From positions 1,612,001 to 1,676,000 of the forward strand of contig NC_019673.1 in assembly GCF_000328705.1 (NCBI RefSeq): a DNA stretch of 64,000 nucleotides, read 5' to 3'. The DNA comes from Saccharothrix espanaensis DSM 44229. GTDB lineage: Bacteria > Actinomycetota > Actinomycetes > Mycobacteriales > Pseudonocardiaceae. A program made the position numbers and the translations under genes. The notes below the pieces were generated by a model, which was not told the DNA's origin, made no database searches, and worked only from the letters and a program-made list of their open reading frames with translations. Below are positions 8,107 through 16,701 of this stretch, piece by piece (position 1 is the stretch's first letter; each line of letters starts with the position of its first letter).

Positions 8107-10638
8107 TTACTGCAACCGGCCCGCGAGGGCCGGGGCTGTGAGGAACGGCAGTGCGGGCACGCCGTCCACGGCGGACGCGAGCGCGAGCAGCACGCCCGCC
8201 CCGCCGGTGTTGAGGTCCATCGACAGCCGGCGCAGCTGGACGCCCGGGAACGCCAGCCCTTCCTGGTAGGGCACGGCGTGCCAGGCCAGCGCCGACAGGT
8301 GCCGGTCGACCGCCTCGCGGGTCCCGCCCGCCTGGGCGAGCGTGGCCAGCAGGCCCGCCCGGCCCACCATGAACGCGGGCTGGATGACGAACTCGCAGGT
8401 CAGCCCGGAGACCAGTTCGGGCAGCCGGGCCGAGCACGCGGCGTCCGGCGCGACCCGGGCGAACTCGTCGAGCGCCAGCGCGATCCCGGCGCTGCCGATG
8501 CCCACGTAGGGCAGGGTGCGCAGGGTGCCGTCGCGGACCTGGGTCGAGCCGTCCAGCGCGGTCATGCACTCGGCGAGGTCGCGTTCCAGCGCGCGCTCGG
8601 CGTGGTCGAGCCACCGCCGTTCGCCGGTCAGCTCGTGCAGCCGGGTGAACAGCAGCGCCGGGCCGGACCAGCCGTGCAGCAGGCCCGCGCGGGCCTTGTC
8701 GCCGGGCGGCGGCGCGTCGGCGAGCATCCCGACCAGCCGGTCGCCCAGGTCCAGCGCCCGGTCGGCGAACGACTCGTCGTCCCGGCGCACCGCGAAGTGC
8801 AGCAGGTTCAGCGCGACCCCGGACAGGCCCGCGTTGAGGCCGTGGTCCTTGGTGTCGGGCAGCAGCTCGGCGTACTCGCGGACCAGCTCGTCGGCCTCGT
8901 CGTGGTAGCCGAAGTTCTCCAGCACGTGGGCGATCCCGTGCGCGCCGGTGTAGAAACCGGGCTCCTTCGGCGGGTCGCGGCGCAGCGAGTCCAGCAGCCA
9001 CCGCTCGTGCTCGGGGAACCGGCCCTCGCCGGCGACGTCGAGCGCGTGCAGCACACCGGCCGCCCCGTAGGCGAAGCACGCGCCGCCCACCTCGAACTGC
9101 TCCACGTCACCGGGGAACAGCCGGTCGTGGCGCTGCGGCGTGGCGCTGGCCAGGATCGCCGCGGCGATCGACTTGCGCACGACCGCCCAGTCCGGCGTCG
9201 GCTCGTCCAGCGCCGTCGACACCCGCACCGGCGGGTCGACGCGCGGCGTGAGCACCTCCACGATCCGGTCGCAGTAGTCGTCCGGCAGGCCGAACCGCCG
9301 GCGGATGAACTCCACGTGGTGGCGCAGCTTCGCGGGGGACAGCTCGATCACCGCGTTGAGCGGCAGGAACACGTACAGCCGCAGCGCGGCCAGCGCGTAG
9401 TCGTCGATCTCGAACCCGGAGCGGTCCGGCGGGGCCTGGAAACCGGGGGAGCCCAGCGTTGGCCTGCGGTCCTCCTCGACCCGGAACGCGAGCTCGAAGT
9501 CGATCAGCGACACCGCGTCGTCGTCGTCCACGAGCACGTTCAACGGGTGCAGGTCGCTGAACACCACGCCGCGCGCGTGCACGTCGGCCACGATCCGCTC
9601 GACGTCGGCCACGATCGCCAGCGCCCGCGCGGTGTACTCGGACAGGTCGCCGACGTCGTAGTGGGTCAACGGGTAGTGCTGGCCCAGCCACTGGCCGATC
9701 GGCCGGCCCGGCACCGGTTGCATCGCGAAGAACTCGTGCTCCCACGCGCTGAACAGCTCGTGGGCCGCGGGCACCCCGGGCACGCCGGACAGCAGGGTGA
9801 GGATGTCGTGCTCGCGGCGCAGCCGGGCCACCGCGTCGACGTTGTCCCGGTCCAGCCCGGCGTGCGGTCGGGCCTCCTTCAGCACCACGTCCGCGCCGTC
9901 GGACTTGCGGGTCGCCCGGTACACGCCGCCGCCGTTGGAGAAGTGCAGCGACTGCGTCACCCGGTAGGGGAACGAGTCGGCGTCACCGCCCTTGCGGGCC
10001 GCGAGGTGTTCTTCCAGGCACTTCGGCAGGGTGATCCAGTCGGGCACCCAGAAGGTCGGTTTGCGCTGGTCGGGAACCAGTTCGCCGGTCGCGCCCTCGA
10101 TCGCCAGGACGCGTCTGCCGTCGACTTCCAGCCACTGCTCGACAAAGCCGCCGTAACGCACGAACAACGGTCCCGCGGCGTACCGGAGATCGCTCAGGAT
10201 GTACGCGCCGGGCTGACCCGCGAGCAGTTCGTCGAGCTCGCGCAGGGTCTTTTCCAACTGCGCCTCGTCGGCCGGGTAGATGGTGATCAGCTTGCCGCTC
10301 GCCTCGCGCGGGGCGTATTTCGAGTTGCGGGCCAGCACGATCGACCGGGTGCGCAGGTACTTGAACGGGATGCGCCGCGCGACCAGGTGCTCGTAGCAGG
10401 CCAGGAGCACCTCGCCGGCGTTGCCGACGGTGGCCGAGACGTGGATCTTCCAGCCCTGGCGGGGCAGCACCGCGCCGGCCGGCTGGAGGTAGCGCCAGAT
10501 CGTGAGATCGGCCCGCGCCCAGTCCGCCGGAAGCTCCGGGAGCACCTGCGAAAAATCATCGGCAGCGATTTCCGTGGAGCTTTGCACGTCGTAGAAGAGA
10601 CGGTCCGCGAAGCAGTAAGCCTCATAGCGGAGATCCAC
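8107..10638 (-). CDS. lanKC: Class III lanthionine synthetase LanKC (RamC-like)
   Basis: The 843-residue protein has the three-part class III layout. An N-terminal phospho-Ser/Thr lyase-like region (about 1-210) begins VDLRYEAYCFADRLFYD, the hallmark of RamC/LabKC. A Ser/Thr kinase domain follows, with Lys in VVLKEARPH near 252, catalytic SDLHPLN near 361 and DFE replacing DFG. The C-terminal LanC-like cyclase (about 520-843) has GHGIAHVLEN near 567 and LLHGWSGPAL near 652. The zinc ligands of true LanC (the CHG and WCYG type cysteines) are absent, as expected for class III. GTG at 10638 was chosen because GGGAGG lies 9 bases upstream. It should phosphorylate, dehydrate and cyclise the 53-residue precursor encoded 45 bp downstream. 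Confidence 0.95.
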   Translation of the reverse strand: MDLRYEAYCFADRLFYDVQSSTEIAADDFSQVLPELPADWARADLTIWRYLQPAGAVLPRQGWKIHVSATVGNAGEVLLACYEHLVARRIPFKYLRTRSIVLARNSKYAPREASGKLITIYPADEAQLEKTLRELDELLAGQPGAYILSDLRYAAGPLFVRYGGFVEQWLEVDGRRVLAIEGATGELVPDQRKPTFWVPDWITLPKCLEEHLAARKGGDADSFPYRVTQSLHFSNGGGVYRATRKSDGADVVLKEARPHAGLDRDNVDAVARLRREHDILTLLSGVPGVPAAHELFSAWEHEFFAMQPVPGRPIGQWLGQHYPLTHYDVGDLSEYTARALAIVADVERIVADVHARGVVFSDLHPLNVLVDDDDAVSLIDFELAFRVEEDRRPTLGSPGFQAPPDRSGFEIDDYALAALRLYVFLPLNAVIELSPAKLRHHVEFIRRRFGLPDDYCDRIVEVLTPRVDPPVRVSTALDEPTPDWAVVRKSIAAAILASATPQRHDRLFPGDVEQFEVGGACFAYGAAGVLHALDVAGEGRFPEHERWLLDSLRRDPPKEPGFYTGAHGIAHVLENFGYHDEADELVREYAELLPDTKDHGLNAGLSGVALNLLHFAVRRDDESFADRALDLGDRLVGMLADAPPPGDKARAGLLHGWSGPALLFTRLHELTGERRWLDHAERALERDLAECMTALDGSTQVRDGTLRTLPYVGIGSAGIALALDEFARVAPDAACSARLPELVSGLTCEFVIQPAFMVGRAGLLATLAQAGGTREAVDRHLSALAWHAVPYQEGLAFPGVQLRRLSMDLNTGGAGVLLALASAVDGVPALPFLTAPALAGRLQ

Positions 10639-11139
10639 CGGAATTCGCCTCCCTGTAATTTGTGGGACCGGCATATTCCCGCATGTGAGTGCACTGGAGG
10701 CCAATCCGCCAGATCGGGGAGCCGACTAGGCCGTCCGTGCTGCCCGAGACGGCCCGAACAGGTACTTTGCGTTGTGTCGGATGCAGCCGAACCACCCGTT
10801 TGCCAGGTTTGCCGCTGGGCTATTCGGAGTCCTTGGGGGAGCGCCGCTAAACGGCACGGAATCGTTCTGCTTTCCCCGTGCGGCCGGCCTGCGGAATCGG
10901 CTGAACTTCCGCTGTTTTGCGGTTCCGGTCACCCGCCGTGGTGGTCTAGGCCTATCAGGGGGTTACTCGGCTATCAGGTGTGGTCGGCGTCCGATGGGGT
11001 GTGGATCAGGGGCCGAAATTCGGGTTTAACCCATTGTTCACCAAACTCGCGCCCCATCCCGACCGCACGGATCGGGTTTCGCCCTGGGCTGATCGGGTGG
11101 TCAATCATGCGTTCGGCCGCATATGGCACGCTGATAGGT
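10639..11139. other. Regulatory intergenic region between lanKC and a divergent secreted-protein gene
   Basis: This 501-bp gap is more AT-rich than its surroundings and holds no convincing gene. It contains CTATCAGG at 10952-10959 and again at 10971-10978 (19 bases apart, same orientation) and its inverse CTGATAGG at 11131-11138. It also has the 11-bp palindrome GGGTTTAACCC at 11022-11032. These are candidate binding sites for a regulator of lanKC or of the gene at 11140. No ramR-like response regulator gene lies nearby. Confidence 0.45.
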
Positions 11140-11712
11140 GTGTCGTCCCGGCTGCTGCTGCCCGCGGTGCTGGTGGTCGCCGCGCTGACCGCGGCCACCG
11201 GCGCACTGGCCCGCGAGGTCTACCAACGCCCCGCGCAGGCGGTCGGCGACCGCATCGCCCTGCCGTCCGACTCGTCCCCCGTGCCGCGCGCCGACCAGCC
11301 CGGCAGCCCCACCGTGCAGCGCAGCCCGGACGCCGCCCTGCACCCGGACGGCGAACGCGTCCGAGCCCTGCTCCAGCGCTACTTCGACGCCATCAACGCC
11401 CGCGACTACGACCAGTGGGCCACCACCGTCACCACCGAACGGGTCGCCCGCACCCCGCGCGCCCGCTGGGAGTCCGACTACGAGACCACCCGCAACGGCA
11501 CCATCCTGGTGCACCGCGTGGAAACCGTGTCACCGACCCGGGTGCGCGTGCTGATGACGTTCGTCAGCACCCAGGCCCTGGCCAAGGCCCCCGCCGACCT
11601 GCAAGCCGACTGCATCCGCTGGCGGGTCGTCTACCCCGTCCAAGAGGAAGCAGGCAACCTGCGCGTCGACTTCGGCACCGAGGGCTCCAGCTCCCAGTTC
11701 ACCGCCTGCTGA
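11140..11712 (+). CDS. Membrane-anchored or secreted protein with an NTF2-like outer domain (tentative)
   Basis: The 190-residue product has an N-terminal hydrophobic segment (about residues 4-22, LLLPAVLVVAALTAATGALA), a Pro-rich spacer, and a soluble domain starting ERVRALLQRYFDAINARDY. That start is typical of NTF2/SnoaL-like folds (a helix with YFDAINARDYDQW). Two cysteines near the C-terminus (LQADCIRW and the final FTAC) could pair. GTG at 11140 was chosen because the signal starts right after it; an in-frame ATG at 11107 is an alternative. Function unknown; the fold assignment is an inference from the pattern. Confidence 0.65.
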   Translation: MSSRLLLPAVLVVAALTAATGALAREVYQRPAQAVGDRIALPSDSSPVPRADQPGSPTVQRSPDAALHPDGERVRALLQRYFDAINARDYDQWATTVTTERVARTPRARWESDYETTRNGTILVHRVETVSPTRVRVLMTFVSTQALAKAPADLQADCIRWRVVYPVQEEAGNLRVDFGTEGSSSQFTAC

Positions 11713-11849
11713 CCCCAAGAACCCAGCCGACATCCCGCCCGACGCCCACCACCCAGACCTGCGGCACCTTCCCAGACGACCGGATCATCGCCGACACCAT
11801 CAGGCCCATCAGGCCCGTCCGGTCCATCCGGCAACTCCGCAAAGCCGTA

Positions 11850-11879
11850 CGCCCGACCGACCCTCAGGTCGCTCGGGCG
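11850..11879. terminator. Hairpin terminator between convergent genes
   Basis: CGCCCGA-c-CGACC pairs with GGTCG-c-TCGGGCG around a CTCA loop, with one C-C mismatch. It lies between the secreted-protein gene (plus) and fabF (minus) and could terminate both. Confidence 0.55.
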
Positions 11880-11897
11880 CTGGTGGACAGGGACAGA

Positions 11898-13133
11898 TCA
11901 GCCGTTGGTGAAGACCAGGGACACGTTGTGCCCGCCGAACCCGAACGAGTTGTTCACCGCCGCGACCAGGTCGATCTTGCGCGGTTCGCCGGTGACCACC
12001 TCCAACTGCACCTTCGGGTCCTGGTTCTCCAGGTTCAGCGTCGGCGGCACGACGCCGTCGCGCACCGAGAGCAGCGTGGTGATCGCCTCCACCGCGCCGG
12101 ACGCGCCGAGCAGGTGACCGTGGTTGCCCTTCGGCGCGGTCAGCACCGGGTGGTCGCCGATCGCCCGGCGCACGGCCAGCGGCTCGATCACGTCGCCCAC
12201 CTGGGTGGACGTGGCGTGGCAGTTGACGTGGCCCACGTCGGACGCGTCGACACCCGCGTTGCGCAGCGCCGTCGCGATCGCCCGCGACTGGCCCAGGCCC
12301 TCCGGGTCGGCCGCCGTGATGTGGTGGCCGTCGGAGCTGGTGCCGATGCCCGCGAGCGTGCCGTAGACCCGGGCACCGCGGGCGCGGGCGAAGTCGCCGC
12401 GCTCCAGCACCAGGATCCCGGCGCCCTCGCCGAGCACGAAGCCGTCCCGGTTGACGTCGAACGGGCGGGAGGCCCGCTCGGGCTCGTCGTTGCGGGTGCT
12501 CATGGTCCGGGCCTGGATGAAGCCCGCCATGGTGATCGTGGTGATGCACGCCTCCGCGCCGCCCGCCACGACCACGTCGGCCTCGCCGGCGCGCAGCATC
12601 CGCCACGCCCAGGCCAGGGCCTCGGCGCCGGACGCGCACGCCGAGACCGGGGCGTGCACCCCGGCCCGCGCCTTCAGGTCCAGGCCGACGTGCGCGGCCG
12701 GGCCGTTGGGCATGAGCATGGGCACGGTCAGCGGGGACACCTTGCGCAGCCCCGAGGCCTCGATCAGGTCGTCCTGGTCCAGCAGCGTCATCGCGCCGCC
12801 GATGCCGGTGCCGACGACCACGCCGAGCCGCTCGGGCTCGACCCCGTCGTCACCGAGCCCGGAGTCCGCCCACGCCTGGCGGGCGGCGACCACCGCGACC
12901 TGCTCGCAGCGGTCCAGTCGGCGCGCCTCGACGCGCGGCAGGATCTCGGTCGGTTCGACCGCCAGCCGCGCGGCGATCCGCACGGGCAGCTCGAACCGCT
13001 CCACCCAGTCCGTCACCAGCGGCTTCACGCCACTGCGGCCGGCGAGCAGAGCATCCCAGGTGGAGGCGACGTCGCCACCGAGCGGGGTGGTGGCACCCAG
13101 CCCGGTGACGACGACGTCGTTGACAGTGGTCAT
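11898..13133 (-). CDS. fabF: Beta-ketoacyl-ACP synthase II (FabF/KasA-type)
   Basis: The 411-residue condensing enzyme elongates acyl-ACP with malonyl-ACP. The active-site Cys is in APVSACASGAEA, and the two histidines are in HVNCHATSTQVGD and, near the end, in NNSFGFGGHN. The N-terminus VVVTGLGATTPLGGD is typical of the family. The start overlaps the stop of acpP by ATGA, so it is the last gene of fabD-fabH-acpP-fabF. In mycobacteria the corresponding kasA follows acpM. Only one KS gene is present here, so the kasA/kasB duplication is absent. Confidence 0.96.
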   Translation of the reverse strand: MTTVNDVVVTGLGATTPLGGDVASTWDALLAGRSGVKPLVTDWVERFELPVRIAARLAVEPTEILPRVEARRLDRCEQVAVVAARQAWADSGLGDDGVEPERLGVVVGTGIGGAMTLLDQDDLIEASGLRKVSPLTVPMLMPNGPAAHVGLDLKARAGVHAPVSACASGAEALAWAWRMLRAGEADVVVAGGAEACITTITMAGFIQARTMSTRNDEPERASRPFDVNRDGFVLGEGAGILVLERGDFARARGARVYGTLAGIGTSSDGHHITAADPEGLGQSRAIATALRNAGVDASDVGHVNCHATSTQVGDVIEPLAVRRAIGDHPVLTAPKGNHGHLLGASGAVEAITTLLSVRDGVVPPTLNLENQDPKVQLEVVTGEPRKIDLVAAVNNSFGFGGHNVSLVFTNG

Positions 13134-13369
13134 GCGTTGCTGGCGATGTAGTTCACCGCATCGCCCACGGTCTTGAGGTTGGCCAGCTCGTCGTCCGGGA
13201 TCTTCACGCCGAACTTGTCCTCGGCCTGCACGGCGATCTCCACCATGGACAGCGAGTCGATGTCCAGGTCGTCCACAAAGGACTTGTCCACCGTCACGTC
13301 GGCCGCCTCGACACCGGCGACCTCCTCGACGATGTCGGCGAGCCCCTTCTGGATGTCCTCGTTGCTCAC
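13130..13369 (-). CDS. acpP: Acyl carrier protein
   Basis: The 79-residue acidic protein has the phosphopantetheine attachment Ser in the motif DLDIDSLSMVEI. GTG at 13369 is preceded by a strong AGAAGGAAGGG ribosome site, fitting the high output needed for ACP. It carries acyl chains between FabD, FabH and FabF and is the likely octanoyl donor for LipB encoded at 38060-38803. Its stop overlaps the fabF start. Confidence 0.96.
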   Translation of the reverse strand: MSNEDIQKGLADIVEEVAGVEAADVTVDKSFVDDLDIDSLSMVEIAVQAEDKFGVKIPDDELANLKTVGDAVNYIASNA

Positions 13370-13433
13370 TGAAAATCCCTTCCTTCTTCTTGCTTCCGCC
13401 GGCCGGGCTGTCCCACCGGAGTCTGGTGTCGGG

Positions 13434-14411
13434 TCACGGCAGTCGGACGACCTGTCCCGCGTAGGACAGGCCGGCTCCGAAGCCGACGAGCAGGGCGACG
13501 TCCCCGCTGCGCACCTCGCCCGCCGCGCGCATGTGGTCCAGCGCGAGCGGGATGGAGGCGGAGGAGGTGTTGCCGGAGTCCACGATGTCACGTGCGACCA
13601 CGAGGTCTTCACGCGCACCCTTGGCGCGCAACCGCTTCGCGATGGCCTCGATGATCCGCAGGTTCGCCTGGTGCGGCACGAAGACGTCCACTTCGGACAC
13701 CTCGATGCCGGCCAGCTCCACGGCCCGCAGGGCGATCGGCGCGATCTGCGTGGTGGCCCAGCGGAAGACCGACTGGCCCTCCTGGAAGATGAACGAGTGC
13801 CGGTCGGGCACCTGGATCATCTCCGAGTGCTCACCGGCGCTGCCCCACGCGACCGGCCCGATGCCGGGTTCGTCGGACGGCCCGACGACCGCCGCGCCCG
13901 CCCCGTCGCCGAAGATGATCGCGGTGGACCGGTCGACCGGGTTCACCCAGTCGGTGAGCTTCTCCGCGCCGATCACCAGCACGTGCTTCGCGGTGCCGGC
14001 GCGGACCAGGTCGGAGGCCGTGGCCAGGCCGTAGCAGAAGCCCGCGCACGCGGCGTTGAGGTCGAACGCGGCACCGGCCGGCACGCCGAGCCGGTAGGCG
14101 ACCTGCGCCGCCGCGTTCGGGATCATCGACGGCATGGTGCAGGTCGCGACCAGCACCGCCTCGATGTCGGCGGGTTCGAGGCCCGCGTCCGCGATGGCCT
14201 TCGCCCCGGCCGCGACCGTCATGTCGACCAGGAGCTCGTCGGGCTTGGCGAACCGCCGGTTGGCGATCCCGACGCGGTCCCGGATCCACTCGTCGGAGGT
14301 GTCCATGGTCTGCGCGAGGTCGTCGTTGCTGACGATGGTCTCGGGCTGGTAGCTGCCCAGCCCCAGGATGCGGGTGCCGGCGGGCCCGGTGCGGGCGGTG
14401 AGGGAGGTCAT
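13434..14411 (-). CDS. fabH: Beta-ketoacyl-ACP synthase III
   Basis: The 325-residue KAS III starts fatty acid synthesis by condensing an acyl-CoA primer with malonyl-ACP. The catalytic Cys lies in NAACAGFCYGL, the His in VPHQANLRII and the Asn in DSGNTSSASIPLAL. The start ATG at 14411 overlaps the fabD stop. In streptomycetes fabH also sits in the fabD-fabH-acpP-fabF operon, whereas M. tuberculosis has moved it elsewhere. So this operon is streptomycete-like in gene content, while its neighbours are mycobacterium-like in order. Confidence 0.96.
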   Translation of the reverse strand: MTSLTARTGPAGTRILGLGSYQPETIVSNDDLAQTMDTSDEWIRDRVGIANRRFAKPDELLVDMTVAAGAKAIADAGLEPADIEAVLVATCTMPSMIPNAAAQVAYRLGVPAGAAFDLNAACAGFCYGLATASDLVRAGTAKHVLVIGAEKLTDWVNPVDRSTAIIFGDGAGAAVVGPSDEPGIGPVAWGSAGEHSEMIQVPDRHSFIFQEGQSVFRWATTQIAPIALRAVELAGIEVSEVDVFVPHQANLRIIEAIAKRLRAKGAREDLVVARDIVDSGNTSSASIPLALDHMRAAGEVRSGDVALLVGFGAGLSYAGQVVRLP

Positions 14412-15373
14412 GCGGACGCCTCCAGCAGCTCCACGAGCGCGTCGAGCTGGTCCGGGGTCTTCACTGCCAACGTGGGGGTGCCCTTCAGTTCGCGCTTCGC
14501 CAGGCCGGTCAACGTGCCCGCGGGCGGCAGTTCGGCCACCGCGGTCACGGCGCGCGCGCCCAGCGTCGCCTGGCAGGAGTCCCACCGCACGGGGCGGGTC
14601 ACCTGGGAGATGAGTCGGTTCAGCACGTCGGGGCCGGAGGTCACCACGGCGCCGTCGGCGTTGGAGAGCAGCGGCAGCGCCGGGTCGGCCACCGCGATCG
14701 TGGCGGCACGGGCGCGCAGCGCCTCCTCGGCGGGTGCCATGTACTCGGTGTGGAACGCACCCGCGACCTGGAGCTTGCGGATCTTCGCCCGCTCCGGGGG
14801 GTTCTCGACCAGCTTGTCCAGCGCGTCCAGCGACCCGGCGGCCACGATCTGCCCCGCGCCGTTGCGGTTCGCGCCGACCAGGCCCAGCTCGTCGAGCCGG
14901 GCCAGCACCACGTCCTGCTCGCCGCCGAGCACGGCGGCCATGCCGGTCGGCGCGAGCGCGCAGGCGGCGGCCATCTCGGCCCCCCGCACGGCGGCCAGCG
15001 CCACGGCGTCGTCGGTGCTCAGCACGCCGGCGATGGCCGCGGCCGCGAGCTCGCCGACGGAGTGCCCGCCCACCACCGTGTCGACGGGAAGCGGAACCCG
15101 GCGGCGCAGCTCCTCGAACGCGAGCAGTGCCAGCGCCACGACCAGCGGCTGGGTGACGGCGGTGTCCTTGATCTCGTCGGCCTCCGCGGTGGTGCCCAGC
15201 CGCAGCAGGTCCAGTCCGGTCGCCTCGGACCAGGCCGCGACACGCTCGGCGGCCCCCTCGACGTCGAGCCAGGGGGTGAACATGCCGGGCGTCTGGGACC
15301 CCTGTCCGGGGGCGAGGAGCGCGATCACCCGCTCACTGAACACGTTTTCGGCGGTCTCACGGGATGCCGCCAC
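14408..15373 (-). CDS. fabD: Malonyl-CoA:ACP malonyltransferase
   Basis: The 321-residue transacylase loads malonyl groups onto ACP. It has the oxyanion motif ALLAPGQGSQTPGM near the N-terminus, the nucleophile in VVGGHSVGELAAA (GHSxG), and the His in GAFHTEYM. The GTG at 15373 gives an N-terminal extension of about 15 residues; the GTG in VIALLAPGQ is an alternative start closer to other FabD proteins. A 25-bp inverted repeat lies just upstream at 15392-15416. Confidence 0.95.
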   Translation of the reverse strand: MAASRETAENVFSERVIALLAPGQGSQTPGMFTPWLDVEGAAERVAAWSEATGLDLLRLGTTAEADEIKDTAVTQPLVVALALLAFEELRRRVPLPVDTVVGGHSVGELAAAAIAGVLSTDDAVALAAVRGAEMAAACALAPTGMAAVLGGEQDVVLARLDELGLVGANRNGAGQIVAAGSLDALDKLVENPPERAKIRKLQVAGAFHTEYMAPAEEALRARAATIAVADPALPLLSNADGAVVTSGPDVLNRLISQVTRPVRWDSCQATLGARAVTAVAELPPAGTLTGLAKRELKGTPTLAVKTPDQLDALVELLEASA

Positions 15374-15391
15374 TGACGAAACGAGCGGGCA

Positions 15392-15416
15392 ACGTTTGTA
15401 GGGTCTCTACAAACGT
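15392..15416 (-). promoter_or_regulatory. Inverted-repeat operator upstream of fabD (candidate fab regulator site)
   Basis: ACGTTTGTAG and CTACAAACGT form a perfect 10-bp inverted repeat with a 5-base spacer. It is centred about 30 bp before the fabD start and 100 bp after the end of the PucR-type regulator gene. The TTTGT...ACAAA core resembles the inverted-repeat operators reported for PucR-type fab regulators (FasR/MabR). Assignment to the neighbouring regulator is an inference from position and symmetry. Confidence 0.65.
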
Positions 15417-15513
15417 GACTCAAAGATGAACGTCGAACGACGTCGCGTGTTGTGGGGCACGGCCCATCCGGGGCCAAATGGGACGTGCGTCGTCCATCAC
15501 ACCTGATCGAGGG

Positions 15514-16701
15514 TCACCACAACCCGCGAGCCCGCGCCAGGCGTCCCACGGACAGGGCCACGCGGAGCACCAGAGCGTCACGGGGGTCGTTGGCGTTCCT
15601 CCCGGTGAGCTCGGTCACCCGGCGAAGCCGGTAACGAACCGTGTTCGGGTGCACGAACAGGCGCCGCGCGCAGGCCTCCAGCACACCCCCCACCTCCAGG
15701 AAGGCGTCCACGGTCTCCAGCAGCGCCCCGCCCGACTCCTCCAGGGGGCGGGCGATCCGGTCGACCAGCTGCCACTCCGCCTCCGGGTCGCCCGCCAACG
15801 CCCGTTCCGGCAGCAGGTCCAAGGACCGGACCGGTCGGGGGGCGGCGGGCCACCCGACGACGGCACGCAGCCCGGACAGCGCGTCACTGGCGCTGCGGTG
15901 GGCGTCCGCGAGACTCGACACCGACGGCCCGGCGACCACCGCCCCGGCCCCGAACGCGTCGGCCAGGCGCACCAGCGCGTCACCGGACTCGGTCTCCCCG
16001 CCGAGCACCACCACGAGCCGGGAGCCCTGCACGCTCAACAGCACCGGTCGGGAGATCCGGGCGGCCCGGCTGCGAACCTCGAAGATGACCGCCGGCGGGT
16101 CGTCGGACGGCGGATTGCCGACCAGGACGGTCGCCTCCGCGGCCGGGTCCCACCCCAACGCCGTGGCGCGGGACAACAACGACTCCTCGGCGTCCCCACG
16201 CACGATCCCGTCGACCACCAGGGCTTCGAGCCGGGCATCCCAAGCCCCCCGGGCCTCCGCCGCCGCCGCATAGGACGTAGCCGCGGAAAAAGCGATCTCC
16301 CGCCCGTAGCGCAGCACACCCTCGGTCAACAAAGCCCGCTCGGCATCCCCGTCGGCCAATTTCGGCAACAACTGCTCGAACAACTCCAGGGCGATCCGGA
16401 CCAACTCGACGGTCTGCCGCAGACTCACCCACCGGGAAAGATCCTTGGGCGCGGACCGGAACGCCTCGGCGGTCAGCCGAATGGCCTGCTGGGGATCGTG
16501 CAACCAGGAAACGAACCCGGCCACCCCACTCTGGATGAGCAACAAAACCCCGGCCCGCTGATCGGCGGGCATCCGCCGGAACCAGGGCAGCCGCTCCTCC
16601 ATCTCGGCAACACTGGCCGCCGCCAGATCCCCGGAAGCCCGCTGCAAAGTCCGCAACGTCCCCCGGGACAACTCCGGCACCACCCCGTCAGACCCGCTCA
16701 T
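15514..16701 (-). CDS. fasR: PucR-family transcriptional regulator of the fab operon (FasR/MabR type)
   Basis: The 395-residue protein has no N-terminal DNA-binding domain. Instead it ends with the PucR C-terminal helix-turn-helix, recognisable in ACARRLFVHPNTVRYRLRRVTELTG (about residues 340-365), with a GGDEF-like central region ahead of it. It lies directly upstream of fabD on the same strand, as FasR does in Streptomyces and MabR (Rv2242) in M. tuberculosis, both activators of the fab genes. ATG at 16701 was chosen over upstream frames because the conserved sequence begins there. It probably binds the inverted repeat at 15392-15416. Confidence 0.88.
   Translation of the reverse strand: MSGSDGVVPELSRGTLRTLQRASGDLAAASVAEMEERLPWFRRMPADQRAGVLLLIQSGVAGFVSWLHDPQQAIRLTAEAFRSAPKDLSRWVSLRQTVELVRIALELFEQLLPKLADGDAERALLTEGVLRYGREIAFSAATSYAAAAEARGAWDARLEALVVDGIVRGDAEESLLSRATALGWDPAAEATVLVGNPPSDDPPAVIFEVRSRAARISRPVLLSVQGSRLVVVLGGETESGDALVRLADAFGAGAVVAGPSVSSLADAHRSASDALSGLRAVVGWPAAPRPVRSLDLLPERALAGDPEAEWQLVDRIARPLEESGGALLETVDAFLEVGGVLEACARRLFVHPNTVRYRLRRVTELTGRNANDPRDALVLRVALSVGRLARARGLW

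Noticed and set aside
10726-10932. 68-codon frame on the minus strand upstream of lanKC, considered as a second lanthipeptide precursor or regulator
   Set aside because: Codon third positions are not GC-biased like real genes nearby, no ribosome site, and no LxLQ leader or S-x2-S-x-C core.
10772-11029. 85-codon plus-strand frame in the same region
   Set aside because: Poor codon bias and no recognisable product; lies over the likely regulatory region.
7222-11712. 1496-codon open frame antisense to lanKC and the transporters
   Set aside because: It is a shadow of GC-rich coding on the other strand; only its last 190 codons (from 11140) form a plausible gene.
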